DNA of 64,000 nt from Thamnaconus septentrionalis (Eukaryota > Chordata > Actinopteri > Tetraodontiformes > Monacanthidae), in the NCBI GenBank assembly GCA_009823395.1, contig CM020502.1, positions 20,881,944 to 20,945,943 of the forward strand, given 5' to 3'. The position numbers and the translations under genes are program-made. Shown here in pieces: positions 14,001 to 29,000 of the stretch (position 1 is its first letter; each line of letters starts with the position of its first letter). The notes under the pieces are model-generated. The model was not told the origin of the DNA. It saw only the letters and a list, made by a program, of their open reading frames with translations, and did no database searches.

Positions 14001-17000
14001 GTATCACCCCAGAAGAAACGGTACAGAGGGTACAGACGGCTGATTGAAATCTAAGACCGGCAACCACTTTGCGCTTCGTCTCCAAGGGAATGTGGCTGAG
14101 TCACGGCTACATCTAGAGGGGGGTCATAAAAGGAAAGTACCAAGCAGAGACAAGATTACACAAAATACACAAACACCCCCCACCAGTAACCTAAAATCAC
14201 CAGTCGTGAGCCAATGGATTTATGTGGGTGTGGGGGCTATTTAGAAGGACTCAAACCTGGACTCCGTTTAAATGCTGAGCTCATCGAGTCAACAGTCTCC
14301 TGATGGTAACCATTGTCTGCGTCAAAAGCAAATACTCACTTCTGCTGCCAGAGCCAAAATGCGAAAGCACGTCATTTGAGGATCAGGTACGGTGAAATCC
14401 ATACCAGCACAGATTAGGAATGCAAAAGTTGCGGTGATTCATTTTGTGCTTCGCCGTGAGGGTTTTATGCCAAAACCTGGTCGTTTTAGCAGACCTCGAT
14501 TTGGAATACATGCATTTCAATTACGGTGTTTGTTTTGATCCTTTTCAAGCGAATTTGTCCAATTTTATTCAGCAAAAACCTCTTGTAGGCCAATAAACAA
14601 CACGCTTTAGTATAGGTATGTTTGTGTGAGGCAGTTCAAGTTACAATGGATAAAAAAATGTGAATTAGTAAAAGTAAAGTGTGATGAAAATATATATTTT
14701 TTTGCTGGGGTATTTGATTCAAAGGTGTAAACTGCAATTTTACAGTAGAATTAAATGAGTTTTGCAAAAAAAAAATAAAATAAAAATTCTCCTTCAGCTG
14801 TTCATGAGTAGAAATGCTACATACCTAACACTCTACGGCTGCTAACGTGTGCAAGTGACCACACGCGTCTAGCCTGAGGTAAGTGGGATTTTTATTTGCT
14901 TTTAAATTTAACTTTTCATTTGTGAGTGAAAGAACTACCCTCCCCCCTTTCACTTTGAGACACATTCCAGATGGTCTAATAACAGCAGCCTATCTTTGGA
15001 GGCTCTTAAATCATGACTGCGGTTCTACCAAAATCGCTCTAAGCTGCCTCGGATTCCCATAAATACAATGGTTAAGTTCCCCAAGTGCCACTTTGCACCG
15101 AGGCGTTGCAGTTTGAAGGTGTTGGGAGCGTTGTAATCTGGCTTTTGGGTTTACTTTACCAACTTTTTCAACTGAAACTAGCTTCAGTCCTTCAGCAATG
15201 CTCTGCAAATCCATCATGTATACGCAAAAAAATTATTGTCAAGTTTTCCATGTTCTAAGACACAACCCATGTCAATCCCAACGCGGTGTAAACACAGCCA
15301 AGAAGTTGCAGAACACGAAGCAGCAGCGAGCCAAGGGACTCTTCATCATGCACACGGACAATTGTTTAGGCTCGTAAATGCATTATTTATTATTTTTTTT
15401 GCAAAAAACTGAAGCCAAAATGCAGAAAAACCTTTAACTTGATATCATATTCAAGCAAAACTGCCTTGAGAGCCAAGAACAAGATAAACCCTCAGCTGAC
15501 ACTCCTTCCTGTCACTGTTTCTGATTACTGCAAATGTTAAGCATGTTTTTTTTGAACATTTCCCATGTAGTAAGGGTCTTGATCTCTTTCTGAAACAGCA
15601 GCAGCTGCTGCAGCAGCAGCATTTCATAGACACTGAAAAAAAATGATGGGCCTGGCTTTTATAAAACACTTACGGCTCGAGCTCTGTCATGTCTTTGCTT
15701 ATCTTTGGCTTTGGGTGAGTGAGAAGGTGACGGTGATGGTCTTAGTAGGGCAGCGCGGCTTCTGGGATGTATCCCTTACGCTCGGGCCTGGAACCATTTC
15801 AGACCACTCTAATGGACTGGAGCATTGGGAAGGGGGTGGGGCTGTCACCCACCATTCACACCCACAGTGGAAGCGGCACTGGCAGATAGACTTGCGCCTT
15901 CTTACCTTCTTATCTCTCACCGACAACGGATAGTGAAGTGGACACCTTCCTTAAACGCAGCTCTATATTTCACTCCGGTAGGTCCTGAGGTGTCACATTG
16001 ACTTTCTGTCCATTCACGCTCCAGCATTATGCAAGGCAGATGTAGACGTCACAAGCGTTCTTCTTCATAGAACGCGAGTGGATAGTAGTTTGTTTTTGCG
16101 CTGTCTACCTACAATCCTATCTTCAACCGTCAGGATTAGGTGACAAACGACCCTTAGTTTTGACCTCTACCCTTGTGACCATCACCCCTAAATTTCTGGT
16201 GCTTTTCCATTCCATAGCTTGAGCATGACTCATCTGGTCCCAAAGTCCTTTCATGTCATATACTACGGAACCCTATTTGTTTTCCAGTTATCACTTATCA
16301 GTGTTTTTTAACAACTCTCAACCGCGCCGTGAAGTTTTCATCCGCTTGGAATCCTGATAGAACTGATAAAAGCTCACCCTGAATTTTTCCGTGCACCTCG
16401 TCGTTTGACCACGGCCCTGTTTTATTCTCATCGTCTACCGAGTCACTCTCATGAATCATCCCGTTGACGTAACATTTTCAGCTCAACCCAGTGCACTTGG
16501 AATCCCGGCCAAGGGGTACTAAAACAGTACCTGGTACCAGGTACTACCATTAAATGGAAAAGCGTAAAAAGTAAGTAGATGAGTAAAGATGAGTAGAGCT
16601 GAGCCAAGTACTTGCTTGCGAAAAAGCCCCATTACTCAACCACAGCAGCATCAATTTCCTTTCAATTGAACAATGCATGGGGATGGCCAGTGGTCACAAA
16701 GCATGGAAAGCTATTAAAATCTCATAATGCAGTTATGGCAAATACAGGCATGGCATTTTGTAAATGGAAGAAAAATTTCTAAACTCAACTAATTTACAGT
16801 TTGTTTTTTTTGTTTTTATCTCACAAGGACATTTGCGTACCAGGTACTCAACAACGAGCATAATCAAAGGCCAGGCAGTGAACGAACTGGCTCTCTCAAA
16901 GGTATCATCAGATAACACAACAGTTTTGCAGTGAGGTGGGTGGTCGAGGCCCTTTTCTTTCGCTTTCTAGGACTCTGTATTTTTCTCTCAGCCCGAAAGT

Positions 17001-20000
17001 CCTGAGAGAAAAAGAAACCAGCGAATGCCAGCTCAACCCACTTTTGGACTTGTTTGCCTCACTCGCCCTCCCTTTGTATTTCTTCTTTCTTCCTCCTCCT
17101 TCTTTCTGTCAAGATGCTGTTGTGTTGATGTCACTTGTGAATATCCAAGGACATAATGAGCCCCTTGTAAACAACCCAAGACACGAACAGCTGTTCCTTT
17201 TGTGCGAGTCACTGGATATATTCTCCACACTCGCTTGAAGACGGTGAAATCATTTGGCTAGTTTCGAAGGGACGCCGATTTCCAGACGTCAGCTGTTTTC
17301 TGTTGCCATGGCTTCCTCAACGGCAAAAAAAAAAATGGTTTCGCCGACAGTTTTAGGCTCGGCCGACATATGGGAAGAAACACCACCAAGCTACGGGACA
17401 TTATTAGCTCAGAGAGGATCGCTGTTGTCGTTTCCAGGACAGTATAAGGAAATGGTGCAGCTCCCTAAATCAACAGTTGGCGGTTTGAATTTCAGTAAAA
17501 CCAGAGGGTGTGCACACTAAATGAATGGCTGATTGGCTTTCATAAACGGTCCCATTTGCGATGAAGAGCAAGAGAAACTCACTGTGTCACAACAAGGCTC
17601 AGTTATAGGAGGACTAAAATGTTTGTTTTGCAACTGAGGCTGTGTTGTGTCTGCTTCCCATAAATTCACGGCTTTAACAACTTTGATTGAAATCACATTA
17701 AATAGCAAAATGCACTTCAGAAATGAAAAGGGACATGATGTTTTATTGCCGTTGGCAAAATGTTGTTTTTTCGTTTTCTGGAAATTTTTCCATTGCCACA
17801 ATGTTTGCTACAAATTTCACAAATCTCACTCATGTGTCTCACCGCAGTGATGCAGCTTCCAGAGTTTAAACCCAGACCTCTTTTAGTGTTGTGTCTACGA
17901 GAATTTGAATTTTGACACGTTCCATAAACTTTTTCATAGCATTTCTATAGAAGATGCACACAGTTGCAGCCTGAAATAGGCTGTGGTCTGGCACAGGCAT
18001 GTGTGACTACATGCACAAGAAGTGGTTGATTTGTTCTGTTGTAGCTGGTACTGTCTGGGAACCACTCTGTGGAGGTTTTGAGCCAAAAAAGTACTGTGGT
18101 TGCAAAAAAGAAGCAATAAAAACAGTCTACAGCAACACACTTGAGCGGGCTCCTTATTATTAGATTTTACAGGCTGGAACATTCTGTATTTTCAACAACA
18201 GGACTTGAAGTTAACACTATTCCGTGGAGTGACACTCCCCCATATTGCACATTTATGATATATATTTTTTTCTCAACCAATGATCAGCATCCTGTTTTAG
18301 GTTAGCAGGCATGCAAGTCCCTCGTTCAACAATTTCCCGCTATTTTAACTAGAGGCTTTCTTCTCCATCCTATTTGCTTCCACCTCCTTGGTGCAGCGCT
18401 GGAGAGCCTTTTTTTTATAATTACAATTACAATTCCATATTGTAGTCATAAACAGATCTTGGTCTAGCTCCTTCCAATGTCAAATAAAAAGAGCAGAGCA
18501 ACAAAAAAAGCAAAAACAAATAGAAGAAGAAGAAGAAGAAGAAGAAGAAAGCACGGGTGTATATTTTCAAAAAACCTCCTGTTACAATCCTGCCCTCTAA
18601 TGTCAAAATGAGCCCAAAAATTGCTTCAATTAATTATGCGTATCTGGCCGCATGAGAGAGGAAGTGCCCGCGCTCACCCAAGACATGGGAATGTGTAACG
18701 AAAACCAAACAAGCAAACAAACTCGGACCTGCCCGTTCATCCAGAGGTCTCGAGATGCAGCGAGTGCCAGCGGAGGGGCAAAAATGTGACGCAAGCTGTC
18801 CGACATGGGAATCTTTCCTCTGGGACACATCCGGCCCGGAATGTCCCAGGCGATGGCTACTTGGTGTCACCGCGGTGGGGGTCGTGTCACTGCGAAATAA
18901 AGCGCAATTCCGTGGAATAGGCAGCGGCGTCCAAATACCTACAATAGTTTCCCAGTTTGTGAGAATGCAGGCTTTCCTTCGCCAAGCACGACGATGTAAG
19001 AATTGATGCAAGGGGACATGCAATGATTTCAGGCCAACCGCTCAGGAAAACCAAAGCATGCACACTTGGATAGTTTACGCCCGAGTTGGAAAGTCTCTGA
19101 GGACTGGGAGGGAAAAACAAAACACAAAAAAAAAAAAGATTGCAGTGGTTCGGTTTGCACGCCGGTGTTTCTATCTATCAAGCTGGGTGTCTGGCCTAAT
19201 CAAAATGAATGGCTGTTTAACGACAGAGCCCGTTTCCTTCAACGTCACGCTCGTGTTTATCTTTCTCGCTAACATCCCATTAAGCGAGGGCCGCCGAGTT
19301 TATAAACTGCCGCCGCAGACGTCCAGAGTTGCCGTCGACATGCCGCTCTTCTCACTTTCCTTTATATGTCTCTGTCTGCGCCCTTCGCCCTTCCTCCTTT
19401 GCGCTCTCTGCCTGGCCTTGCCCCCCTTATCACCAAAGACCGTTATCTCGCCGACGTCCAGCTAGTGTTACTTTACGGCCCTTTTCCTTCCCTCCCTCCG
19501 TCGCATTTCGCCAGCCGGGGCTATACATCATACCAGCGGCTGTGTGAGGCATGTCCTAAGAGTGGGCATTAACGCATTAAGACATCTTGTGAAAAAATGC
19601 GCGCCTGCGCGCTCAGAGTGCACGTGCACTCCCTCTTGAGCGACGCTGAAAACGACGCACAATCCAAACAAGAGGGATGAGCAGGGGGACGAGGCGCAGT
19701 AGCCCGGCAGACTGATATCTCCACATGGAACTGCTTCAGTCTGACCCCCGGTTCACCGCGGCTCCTCGAGTGGAGGGGTATCAAATGTTGGTGTTGATGA
19801 TAATGTGCAGCGCAGAGACACCGTCCTATCGCCGACCCGCTTGCAATAAACATTTGCCGCTGGCCTGCATTTGAGCGCAGACAGACATCAAAACACTGAT
19901 AGCCGGGACGCTTATTAATCGGAATAAACCTCGGGAAAATGCTGTGACTCGCAGCTTTGTCGTTCAGTTTTGGCCCATTTACAGCCTGTTATTTTTTTTT

Positions 20001-23000
20001 TTATTCTAACCTGGCATGCCAGATGGGACCCTTCCAGAAATCCTTTAGATTTTTTCTCATGGATCTCTTTGGTGGCGGAGCAGGGGAGAAGCTTGGAAGC
20101 AGAAGCAGTGAGGTTTGTTACGACTGGTGCCTGCAGCTGAGGGCTTCCTGTTAGCGGAAAGGGTGAAATTAGCCGTGTGTCACCGACACATGGCCACAGA
20201 CGATGGACTCGGTGCTTAGCCAGTTGAAGGTAAAGTGAAAAAAAACATGCAGTTCCCCTGAGAGGTCTTTTGTTTTCATCTTGTCTTCCTTTAATGTGTA
20301 AATACCAGTCGGCTCCTGCTGCTGTGGTTGCACCCAAACTAATTTCCTAAACAGAGGCATCTGTTTACAACATGCAGCAGCTAAAGTGAGATTTATTCAG
20401 AGATTCATTCTTGATCTTGTGCATACCATGTCTTTATTGGGACAGGTGGCCGACAGGTCATAGAATCCACAGAGGGTTAAGACTGATTGAAAATTTTTTA
20501 CGAGTGGAATTTGCCAAGATGGTTGAGCAAGTTTTAGAAGTTGTGAGCGATCCAACATCCGGCCATCTATGGTGGATTTTGTTGAGGCATGACGCGCAAA
20601 TGTTTGGATAGAAGGGAAAGAAAGAAGGAAGATGTTGAGAAATTCTGGTGACACAAAGTTGACTGTCTTCATATTATTATTCTTTTCATTTTTTTCTGCA
20701 TTTCCTGTGCATGTGCGTCATAAAACAACTAGATGACCCACTTCAACTGGACTGAGGTCCTCAGTCTGTCAGTCCCACCAAAGCAAACATCCTCAACCCT
20801 TTACAGACAGAACATTGACCGTTCTTTTGAGCACATTTCTACCGCAAACCATCCGTCTTAAAACCACATTCCGTAGTTTGGTCTACAAAAGGACCACCAG
20901 CACAGGCCCCATGCTAACTCTATTCCGTTTGCGCACACAGGGGTTTTGGTTGAGACTGAAAACTTTGACTTACCTTTCCAGTCTCAACTCAGGGTTAGTT
21001 TAATACAACACTGCCAGGTTGGCAAAGGATCACCGCGTGTCTCGCGAGTCCCCTGTAATTTGCATCCCAAACGTCTTCAGTCCAACGAGTTAAAAGGGCA
21101 ACTCCACCACCACAGGAAATAAGTCAACTCACCACTTTGAAGTCCATAGAAAGCTGACAAACAATTTCTGACAGGCGGAACTAATGTCCGATTTTGTTTG
21201 CATGGGGGAGAAATTACACAAATTGCCATTGAGACTGTGTCTGGGGTGGACATTCTTTCTGGAACAGTCATTTTTGATATTCTTACTGTGCAGCATTGGG
21301 CCAATTAGTGCTTGATGGAGAGCACAGCCACACATTTTAACCTGTTAGGGAACATGGAGAGCAGGGATGTGTGATACTGGCAATTTTTTAAATGTTTATT
21401 TTCATCTGAAGTAACTACAGATACCAATACTTTTTTTTTTTTTTTTTACCTAGAAAAGTAACAATTTTATGCAGGAGAGCAAATACAACTTAATCCTAAC
21501 ACCAGATTGCATTGTGGTTTTGTTTCTCCTCTTCCAGGAAACACAAGACATACCCTGCTGAGTCAAGTGACTGCACAACAAAAAAGCACAGCAGGAGACG
21601 GGGAGGAGCTGGACACGGCTGTTCCCACACTGATACGATATTGATATTGATATTATAGACATTTGTATTGATACGCCTGCCAAGGCAGGCGAGACTGGCT
21701 GAGGCTCAACTGGACACACAGTTATGTGACGGACCAAACGATTTCTTGATTAGGAGGGAGAACCGCAAAATTTGTTTGAGAACACCATGTCAGGGAAGAT
21801 TAGGAAAGCCTGGAGACAACTGCCCTTGTGTACTGCTGCTGTTGGCAGCCCAGGGTGCTCACCTTAGCCTTCATGACATCTAAGATTGGTCGCGGGCTGC
21901 TGTGGCACATTTGAAAAAAATGAATTAAATAAAAAAGAAAAGAAAAAGTAACACAGGGTGACATTGCTGGTTGCAGTCAGCCAGCAACAACACATTAAAC
22001 AAAAATTAGACCTGTGCGTTCAATTCTGATCTGTTCCAGTGCGAAACTGGAAATTCTCCCCTTCTAAAGACTATAGCAGACTATGGCACAGCAGACTGTT
22101 TTACGATTCAAACCTGAGAATAAACCTTGCACTTTGCATTCACGTTTTATTTCGAGTGGCACTGCCAAGAGACGAGTTGGGCTTTTCCATTTGCACCAAC
22201 CCGGCTCGCCGCTATTCAGTTTTTAAGCCTTTCCACAAAGGTGGGAGTACCTGGTACAAGGCACTACTCAGTACCTGCTCGGCCAGGGCCAAGAGAGCTG
22301 AAAATGTTACGCCAACAGAATGCAGGCCACTGACTTGACAGGGAGTGACGACACAGGAGGATTCATTCATTCATTCATCTTCTATACCCGCTTATTCCTG
22401 TTCAGGGTCACGGGGTCTGCTGGAGCCTATCCCAGCTGTCTTAGGGCGAAAAAATTGACACCCTGGACAACGCCAGTTCATCGCAGACAGGAGGATTCAT
22501 GAGGACGAATTATCACCTTAGTCTCGTGAGCTTCAGAACTTGACAGTTATCAGGTCCCTGAGCTGATAGTTGCCAACACGTACCAGCAGACATTAAAATA
22601 GTGACTTCAAGAGACTTTCAGGCGAACTTGAAGTGGTCCTCAAGTGGTACTGAAAACGACCAAAGCTGAGTAGAGTCTCATCAAAGTGAGGTAAGGAGAC
22701 AAAACTGCCATCCATCACCAACAGCCCAACACCTCACAAGAAACTGAATGGACAAGATGTGAATAGATCATGCACCTGGCCCATGTGCAAACTAATCTAT
22801 TCATTACAAAGTGAATAATTGATCTGCCTGTTCCAGGCTCTAAAGATCATTGCATGATCATTCCAATAAATCCCCAGAGAAGCTGGATAAACAACCCGGT
22901 AGTCCATTTGTTCCAGAGACTGTTCTACCTATCACCTGTGCTTTATCTGGAGATAGACTTGGTGCTGAATGAGGAGGAAGAAGAGGAAGAAGAAGAAGGC

Positions 23001-26000
23001 AGGCTGTCAAGCTCGCTGACTGATTATGACCTGTGATACACTGGACCCCGTGCATCACATCAGCAGTCGGGGCGGGAAGTGCTGTTTGACATTCGCAGGC
23101 AAAAATGTGACGGCCCTCCACCACCGCCTGGACGACTGTATCCGCTCCAGAGACAGAAACGGCTCGTCTGAAGCTCCACAGGCCACCGGTGAAGCTGGAG
23201 GTCATTTATCCAAACACACACTCAGACGGACGTCAAACAACGGCGCACACGTCGGGGCAGAAACGAACATTCGCGTGACAGCGTGGCCTGTGCAAACACA
23301 CGCACTCGCACGCACATGTGCGCACGCACATTGCGGGGAGGCCTCTGGAGGTTTGGTCTCCTCCATCTCAGCACCACTGCAGACATGTCAATTCAAATAA
23401 ACACACGGGGCCATTTGTAAGCGTCCCCTATTTTGCTTGTAAACGCAGAACGAATAAGGCACATCCATCTTTTCGATCAACGATGGATTTACGAGCGAGT
23501 TCCTGCAAGGGCAGCGCACGGCAGCCGGTTTTATGGGCCGGGATCCCTGGCTACTGGAATACACTTGGACTTCAGTGGAAAGCAACACCGCTTTACTTGG
23601 AACATACGTTTGATGAAGTAGCGATCAATTTAAACAAATGTAAATAAATGATCGAATCGCACAAACTGCAGGGATCGGTTATCACACATTAAGCCAAGAA
23701 GGCTTGAGTGGAGAAATGGCGGCAGATTTACTTTGACATGGTGAGAGAAATGGTGACTCCACAGCCACTGAAAACAATTCTTTTGTGGAGTGGAGTTTTA
23801 ACAGTAATATAAAAAACTGGGCTGCTGTTGCTCCTTCTTGTTGTTGGTTAGAAACATGCAGACGTCACAACCTAATGACCTGTAATTTGATCAGAATTTT
23901 AACCTAACGTTTCACTTTCATTTGAAAACAAATTTACAAAGCATTCCGAACAAATTCAAAATCCGAACTCTGCTGGAATCTCCAACAAGGAATTTCTGCA
24001 TTGAGTTTTCATAACTGAGTTTTAAAAATAAGTTTAAAAAAAGGATGGGATCGGGTGCAACATCAAAATGTCAGAAATCAAAAAGTGCTACATTTATTGC
24101 AGTACTGCTGGAAGGAAATGTTCAGTTGTGTTCAACTTGTTATAGTGTGTAATCATCAATAAGTCATTTACTATTAATGTATCTGCACGTTTTTGGTCAT
24201 TCGAGGCTACCACATTCCCACAATGAGGAGCACGTTTCACATCCAGGGTGTTTTCTGGTTGCCTCGTGTCTGACACTTTTTTTCTTTTTTTTTCAAATGT
24301 CCAGCATAACCTCACAATATTCAAATCTCACGTGGCAATACCTCAATATGAAGTCCATCCATCAGTTTTCTAAACTCGTTTCTCCTGCAGGGAGTCAGGG
24401 TCGCGGGGGTTTTGCTGGAGCCTGTCCCAGCTGTCATAGAGCCAAGGCAGGGGATACAACCCTGGACATGTCGCCAGTTCATCGCAGGGCCACATAGGAA
24501 GACAAACAACCACCCACATTTGCACTCACACCTACGGCCAATTCAGAGTTCCCAGTTTGCCTCACGTGCATCTTTTAGGACTGTGATAGGACTACGGCAC
24601 TGTGAGGCGACACAGCAAGAAGTGCTAACGACGATGCTAACCGCTGCACCACCATGTCGCCCTCATGAAACAAAGTCTCAATGGTCTGCAGAAAACTGTT
24701 GATACCACGACATCTCTAAAGGCGAATTACACAGAAAAACTACCTTGGGAGGTGGGGAGCGTCCTATCAGTCTGCATTTCCATCACATCGTGAATGACCA
24801 AACAGATGTTTCCCATCAGCTAATCACCTGCTATGACATCACCAAGACTGCAAGAGAGGCTGAAGAGACGCGGCAAAAGAAAAATATATGGCCGGGGTCA
24901 AGGAAGATTTTTATGAGGATTTCGAACAGTACCGCAGCGTGTTTTGTGGGTATTATTGTTAAACAGTCGTAGGGAACGGGTCTATATCAGAGTGCCAGCT
25001 CGGTGCCTGGCAGTGAGAAGCATGGCTCCGGTCCCAGACAAGGCAAACACTCTGGACGGGCTGTAGGCTTGCGTTTTCAAAACAGATTTGAGGGTTTTAT
25101 GTGTTGCTTTTGCAGACGTGCATTTAATGGGCGGGAATGAGGTGTCACACGAATCACTTGACCAATAAACCCCGAGTGGACACGCTCAACAGCCAAAAAA
25201 CCACCCAGATGAAAACAAAATAAAATAAAGAGCGCGAGACAGGTGTTGCTGTTCTGACTTGTTCCAGGCTGCCTCAATCAGCGAACAGATCACCGCGCTC
25301 ACCCACACTCAGGGTGAAAGAAAGTTAAGCAGGGATGTTTTATCGATGCGTTTCTCAAGCTTAAGAAAAGGTGGCTCCAAACCCAACAGCACCAGAACAA
25401 AGTGAAAACAACCAAGCTGGCCGTTGGTCATTCTGAAGATCGATTTGGCCCTCAACAGCGGCGAAACTGTTTTTATTTCTCTCACACTGTAACTCATGCG
25501 TCGTCCCCGCCGACTTCTTTCTCAGTCGTCCAGCAGCTTTCACAGATTCCAGCTCCGCTTGTGAACTCGTTCGATTTGTAAATCTGTTGTTTCTACACCG
25601 CGGACGCCATGGCAACAACTCCATGCGGAGGGTTGAACTCCAAAAAAAGGCTGAAGCCTCTCTGTCCCCCCGCAACCTCTGGAAGGCGGCCCAGCACTGA
25701 CAGAGAAAGACGTCCTATAAAAAAGCAACATCTGTCCGGGGGGCGGGGGGGTCCGGGTGAAGGGGCGGAATTGTGGGGAGGGACGCCTCAGGAATTTTTC
25801 TCACCGTCTGACATGTTCTACGAAATTAACTTTGGGATTATTAATCGGCGGACGTGAAGAGATCAAAGGGCTCAAAGAGCTTTAAGTCTCGCTGTGCATT
25901 CCGGTTGGTCGCCCTCTTGCACCCTACCGGAAGGGACAATATAAGGCATGCGAGTTTCCTCAATGCATTTTTTTGTTTTAAATCGTGGAAGTAAATCATT

Positions 26001-29000
26001 TTTTTAAACTAAATTTCTGCTTCATAATTTTCATGTTACTTTATGATACTGAATTAAAACTAAACTAAACAAGGCAATGAGCCACAACACTACATCAACA
26101 GGGATGTACAACCCAATGCATTTTCAAAATAATTTCAAAAAGTATGCATAATAATATAAATCTCATCGATACTGCTCGATAAGTTTGGGATCTCACCAGG
26201 TCTCAAACCCAGCTTGAAGTACAATTTAATGACTCTCGCTAACGGGTCACAGTGCCTTGCTGATGCCCCATTTTGTTTCAATTCGTTACCATGATATACG
26301 TGAAAATTGTCTGGAAAAAAACTTTAAACTTTTCATGTGATTATGTGATACTGAGCCCGCTAAGATTTAGTATGGCAGCAATCCGCTCCTATAAACTTGC
26401 ATTAAAGCAATACAGTTTTTTTTTTTTTGTTAATCTTGGAGCACAGCTGAGCACATCATGCAAACCTCCACGCCAAAATGCTAATGCAACCTGAAATCCA
26501 GAGTGTCGTCTTCTGTATCCATGCCATGTTTCCAAGGGGACCACTATCAGTGATGGACCTGCCTCAATGTCTGCCTACTTTTGGTTTAGTTCAGAGGCAG
26601 CGATTCAAAAGGCAGTAAAAACAAAACGCAACCACTTACGTATTTCAGCAAAGATTTGTGTGGGATGCAGGTCCGTCACTGATAGTGGCCCCCTTGGAAA
26701 TGTGACATGGGAACAGAAAGCAACTCTCCACATTTAGGGTTATACCCAGCATAATTTCAGCTAATGTTAGCATACATTTGGTGCATGTTTCATGCAGTGT
26801 GCATGTTTTTTTCTGATGTTAAGGTGGTTGTTTCTCTCCATTTATAACAGGGACCAACTCCAGAGTAAGTAAAACCACAAGCAGCTTAACATAAACATTT
26901 TTTTTTATTAAATTGAAAAAAATTGCATATTTGCCCTTTAACAACTACAAAAAAAAAAAGTGTGTTCAAACTGTGCTATGCTACTGTGTAACACTGTGGA
27001 CCGCAAACTTCCCGTTCCACCGTTTCATTCATCGCCGCTGCCGCTTCGAACCCCTCAACCTTCCTCTGACCTTGATTTACAGCACACAACCTACACAAAC
27101 CTCAAGTCCCGGGGAAAATAAACAGCAGCAGACACGGGTGAGTAATATTATCATCCTGTCCTGTTTCTCCACAGTCACTCGAAAAAACCAAAATACAAAA
27201 GATAACAAGCAGCCCTGCGACTGTAATGAGCCCGAGCACTGTTGTGATTTGCTGCAAGCCGCGATAACGCCGCATTACTTCTCCCCACTAACCACGCACT
27301 CAGATTGACTGTAATATCTAATTTCTGCTCAGCCTAAGCTATTAATACATCTTGCACTTGGCTCGAGCGCAACGCACTCACCCTTACAAGCGGCAGAGAT
27401 ACAGCCCTGAACCTTGTGCTCTTGGCAGGACCTGCAACCATAACTTACACTCTTAGTAATAAGGACTTCCACCCGCCTGCCCAAAATAATATTATTAATA
27501 CTCTTTCCTCTTGGAAAGGAGAACTGCACGCTCTGGTTTAAATGCTCGTATAATAACATATTGAAATGGCACATTACAATAAAATACTTAAATATGAGCC
27601 CCTGACATCCAGCAGGGTACTTACACGCATCAGACCAAATTTCAGCAGCAGCAATACGTTCTGGCACTGGGAGGATGATGGGGTGAAGTCACAAATAATG
27701 TCACAGTGCGCCGTCTCACGCTGGCAGTCACGTTGAAGGGCTGCATCGGCTTTTTCAGATTGTTTGGGAAAATATGGCTGCAGGAAGGAAATTGCGCCCC
27801 AGTTTGAGGCGTTGCTATATGCTTTGTAAGCAATTTGCAACCACGCTAAAACTTATTTATTCCCAAGCTAATGCATGGTGCCGCCACAAGATACTGAGAC
27901 ACATAAACCCTGTCAGACACATCCACTCAAACCTGGAAGTTAAGCTAAAACATGTATTTTGGACGGCAAGGTATTTTACACGGTCATCTTGACCTGGAAA
28001 CGATGAGGTTCAGCCGATAACATTGTGAGGCACAGTCTGTTCACTTTGACTTCGGGATGTTGAACCTGGCTGGTGACCTGTTCCAACTGGACCGGGTCTA
28101 TTGCACAAATAAATATTTCAAACTGCTGATTGGGCATTTGTACTTTAAAAGAGAATGTGAATCTAAAGCTGCAAAAAGAGGACCTCTGCTTTTGGGGGAA
28201 GGTCCGTTTTTTGAAACTTTTACAGTGGTAGACAGTCAGATGGTTGCGGGGGAAAGGACATCACGCCCACCTCAGCAACAACAATAACCACCAACAGAGC
28301 AGCTGATGAGCACCTCATCTGTGAAGACCAAGTGATGCAACACATAGTTCCAATGACACACTGAACTGCTTCAAGAATTGTTCCTGGTACAGTTTCAGCT
28401 TTTGATGAGGAGACAAAAGTGCTTCATGATGAGGACATGATCTTTATCAGTGGAGGATGAGTCAATTATTCACCTCTTGGGACTAAAGTATTTTTAAATG
28501 ACTTTCCCAGTGTTTCATCTGCTGAAAGTCACTTGGTGAAGTCCTTCAAGTCCACCGCAAGCATCAGTTGGAACCTGCCAGTGCTGACTGACTTATTAAA
28601 CTACTACATTTTTAATATTGACAAATGTGCGTGACCTGCAAGAATACACCATCACATATGATCTTGGCCAGGGGACAGTTAAATGCTAAGATTAGTTATT
28701 ATGCTGTTAAACTTTGGTCTCCATTTTTTGAAATATATTTTTTTATCTCGAATATCTCAAGTGTGCCATCTTGTTTCTTTTCTTTTCTGTTTAGTCTATT
28801 TTGGGGTTATAGTCACCATATTTGGCTGTGCCTCACTGTTTTAAAACCACAGAAGCACCTGTTAGACTCATTTAGACTCATTTTCGTCTTCTTTAAAGTT
28901 ACAAGAAGCAGACTGACTGGAACAGAGGTGGAGTGGAAACACTGTAGACCACTAATAACGCAAAAGCAGACGTGTGTCTGCTGCAAGACAGGAGTGTCTC

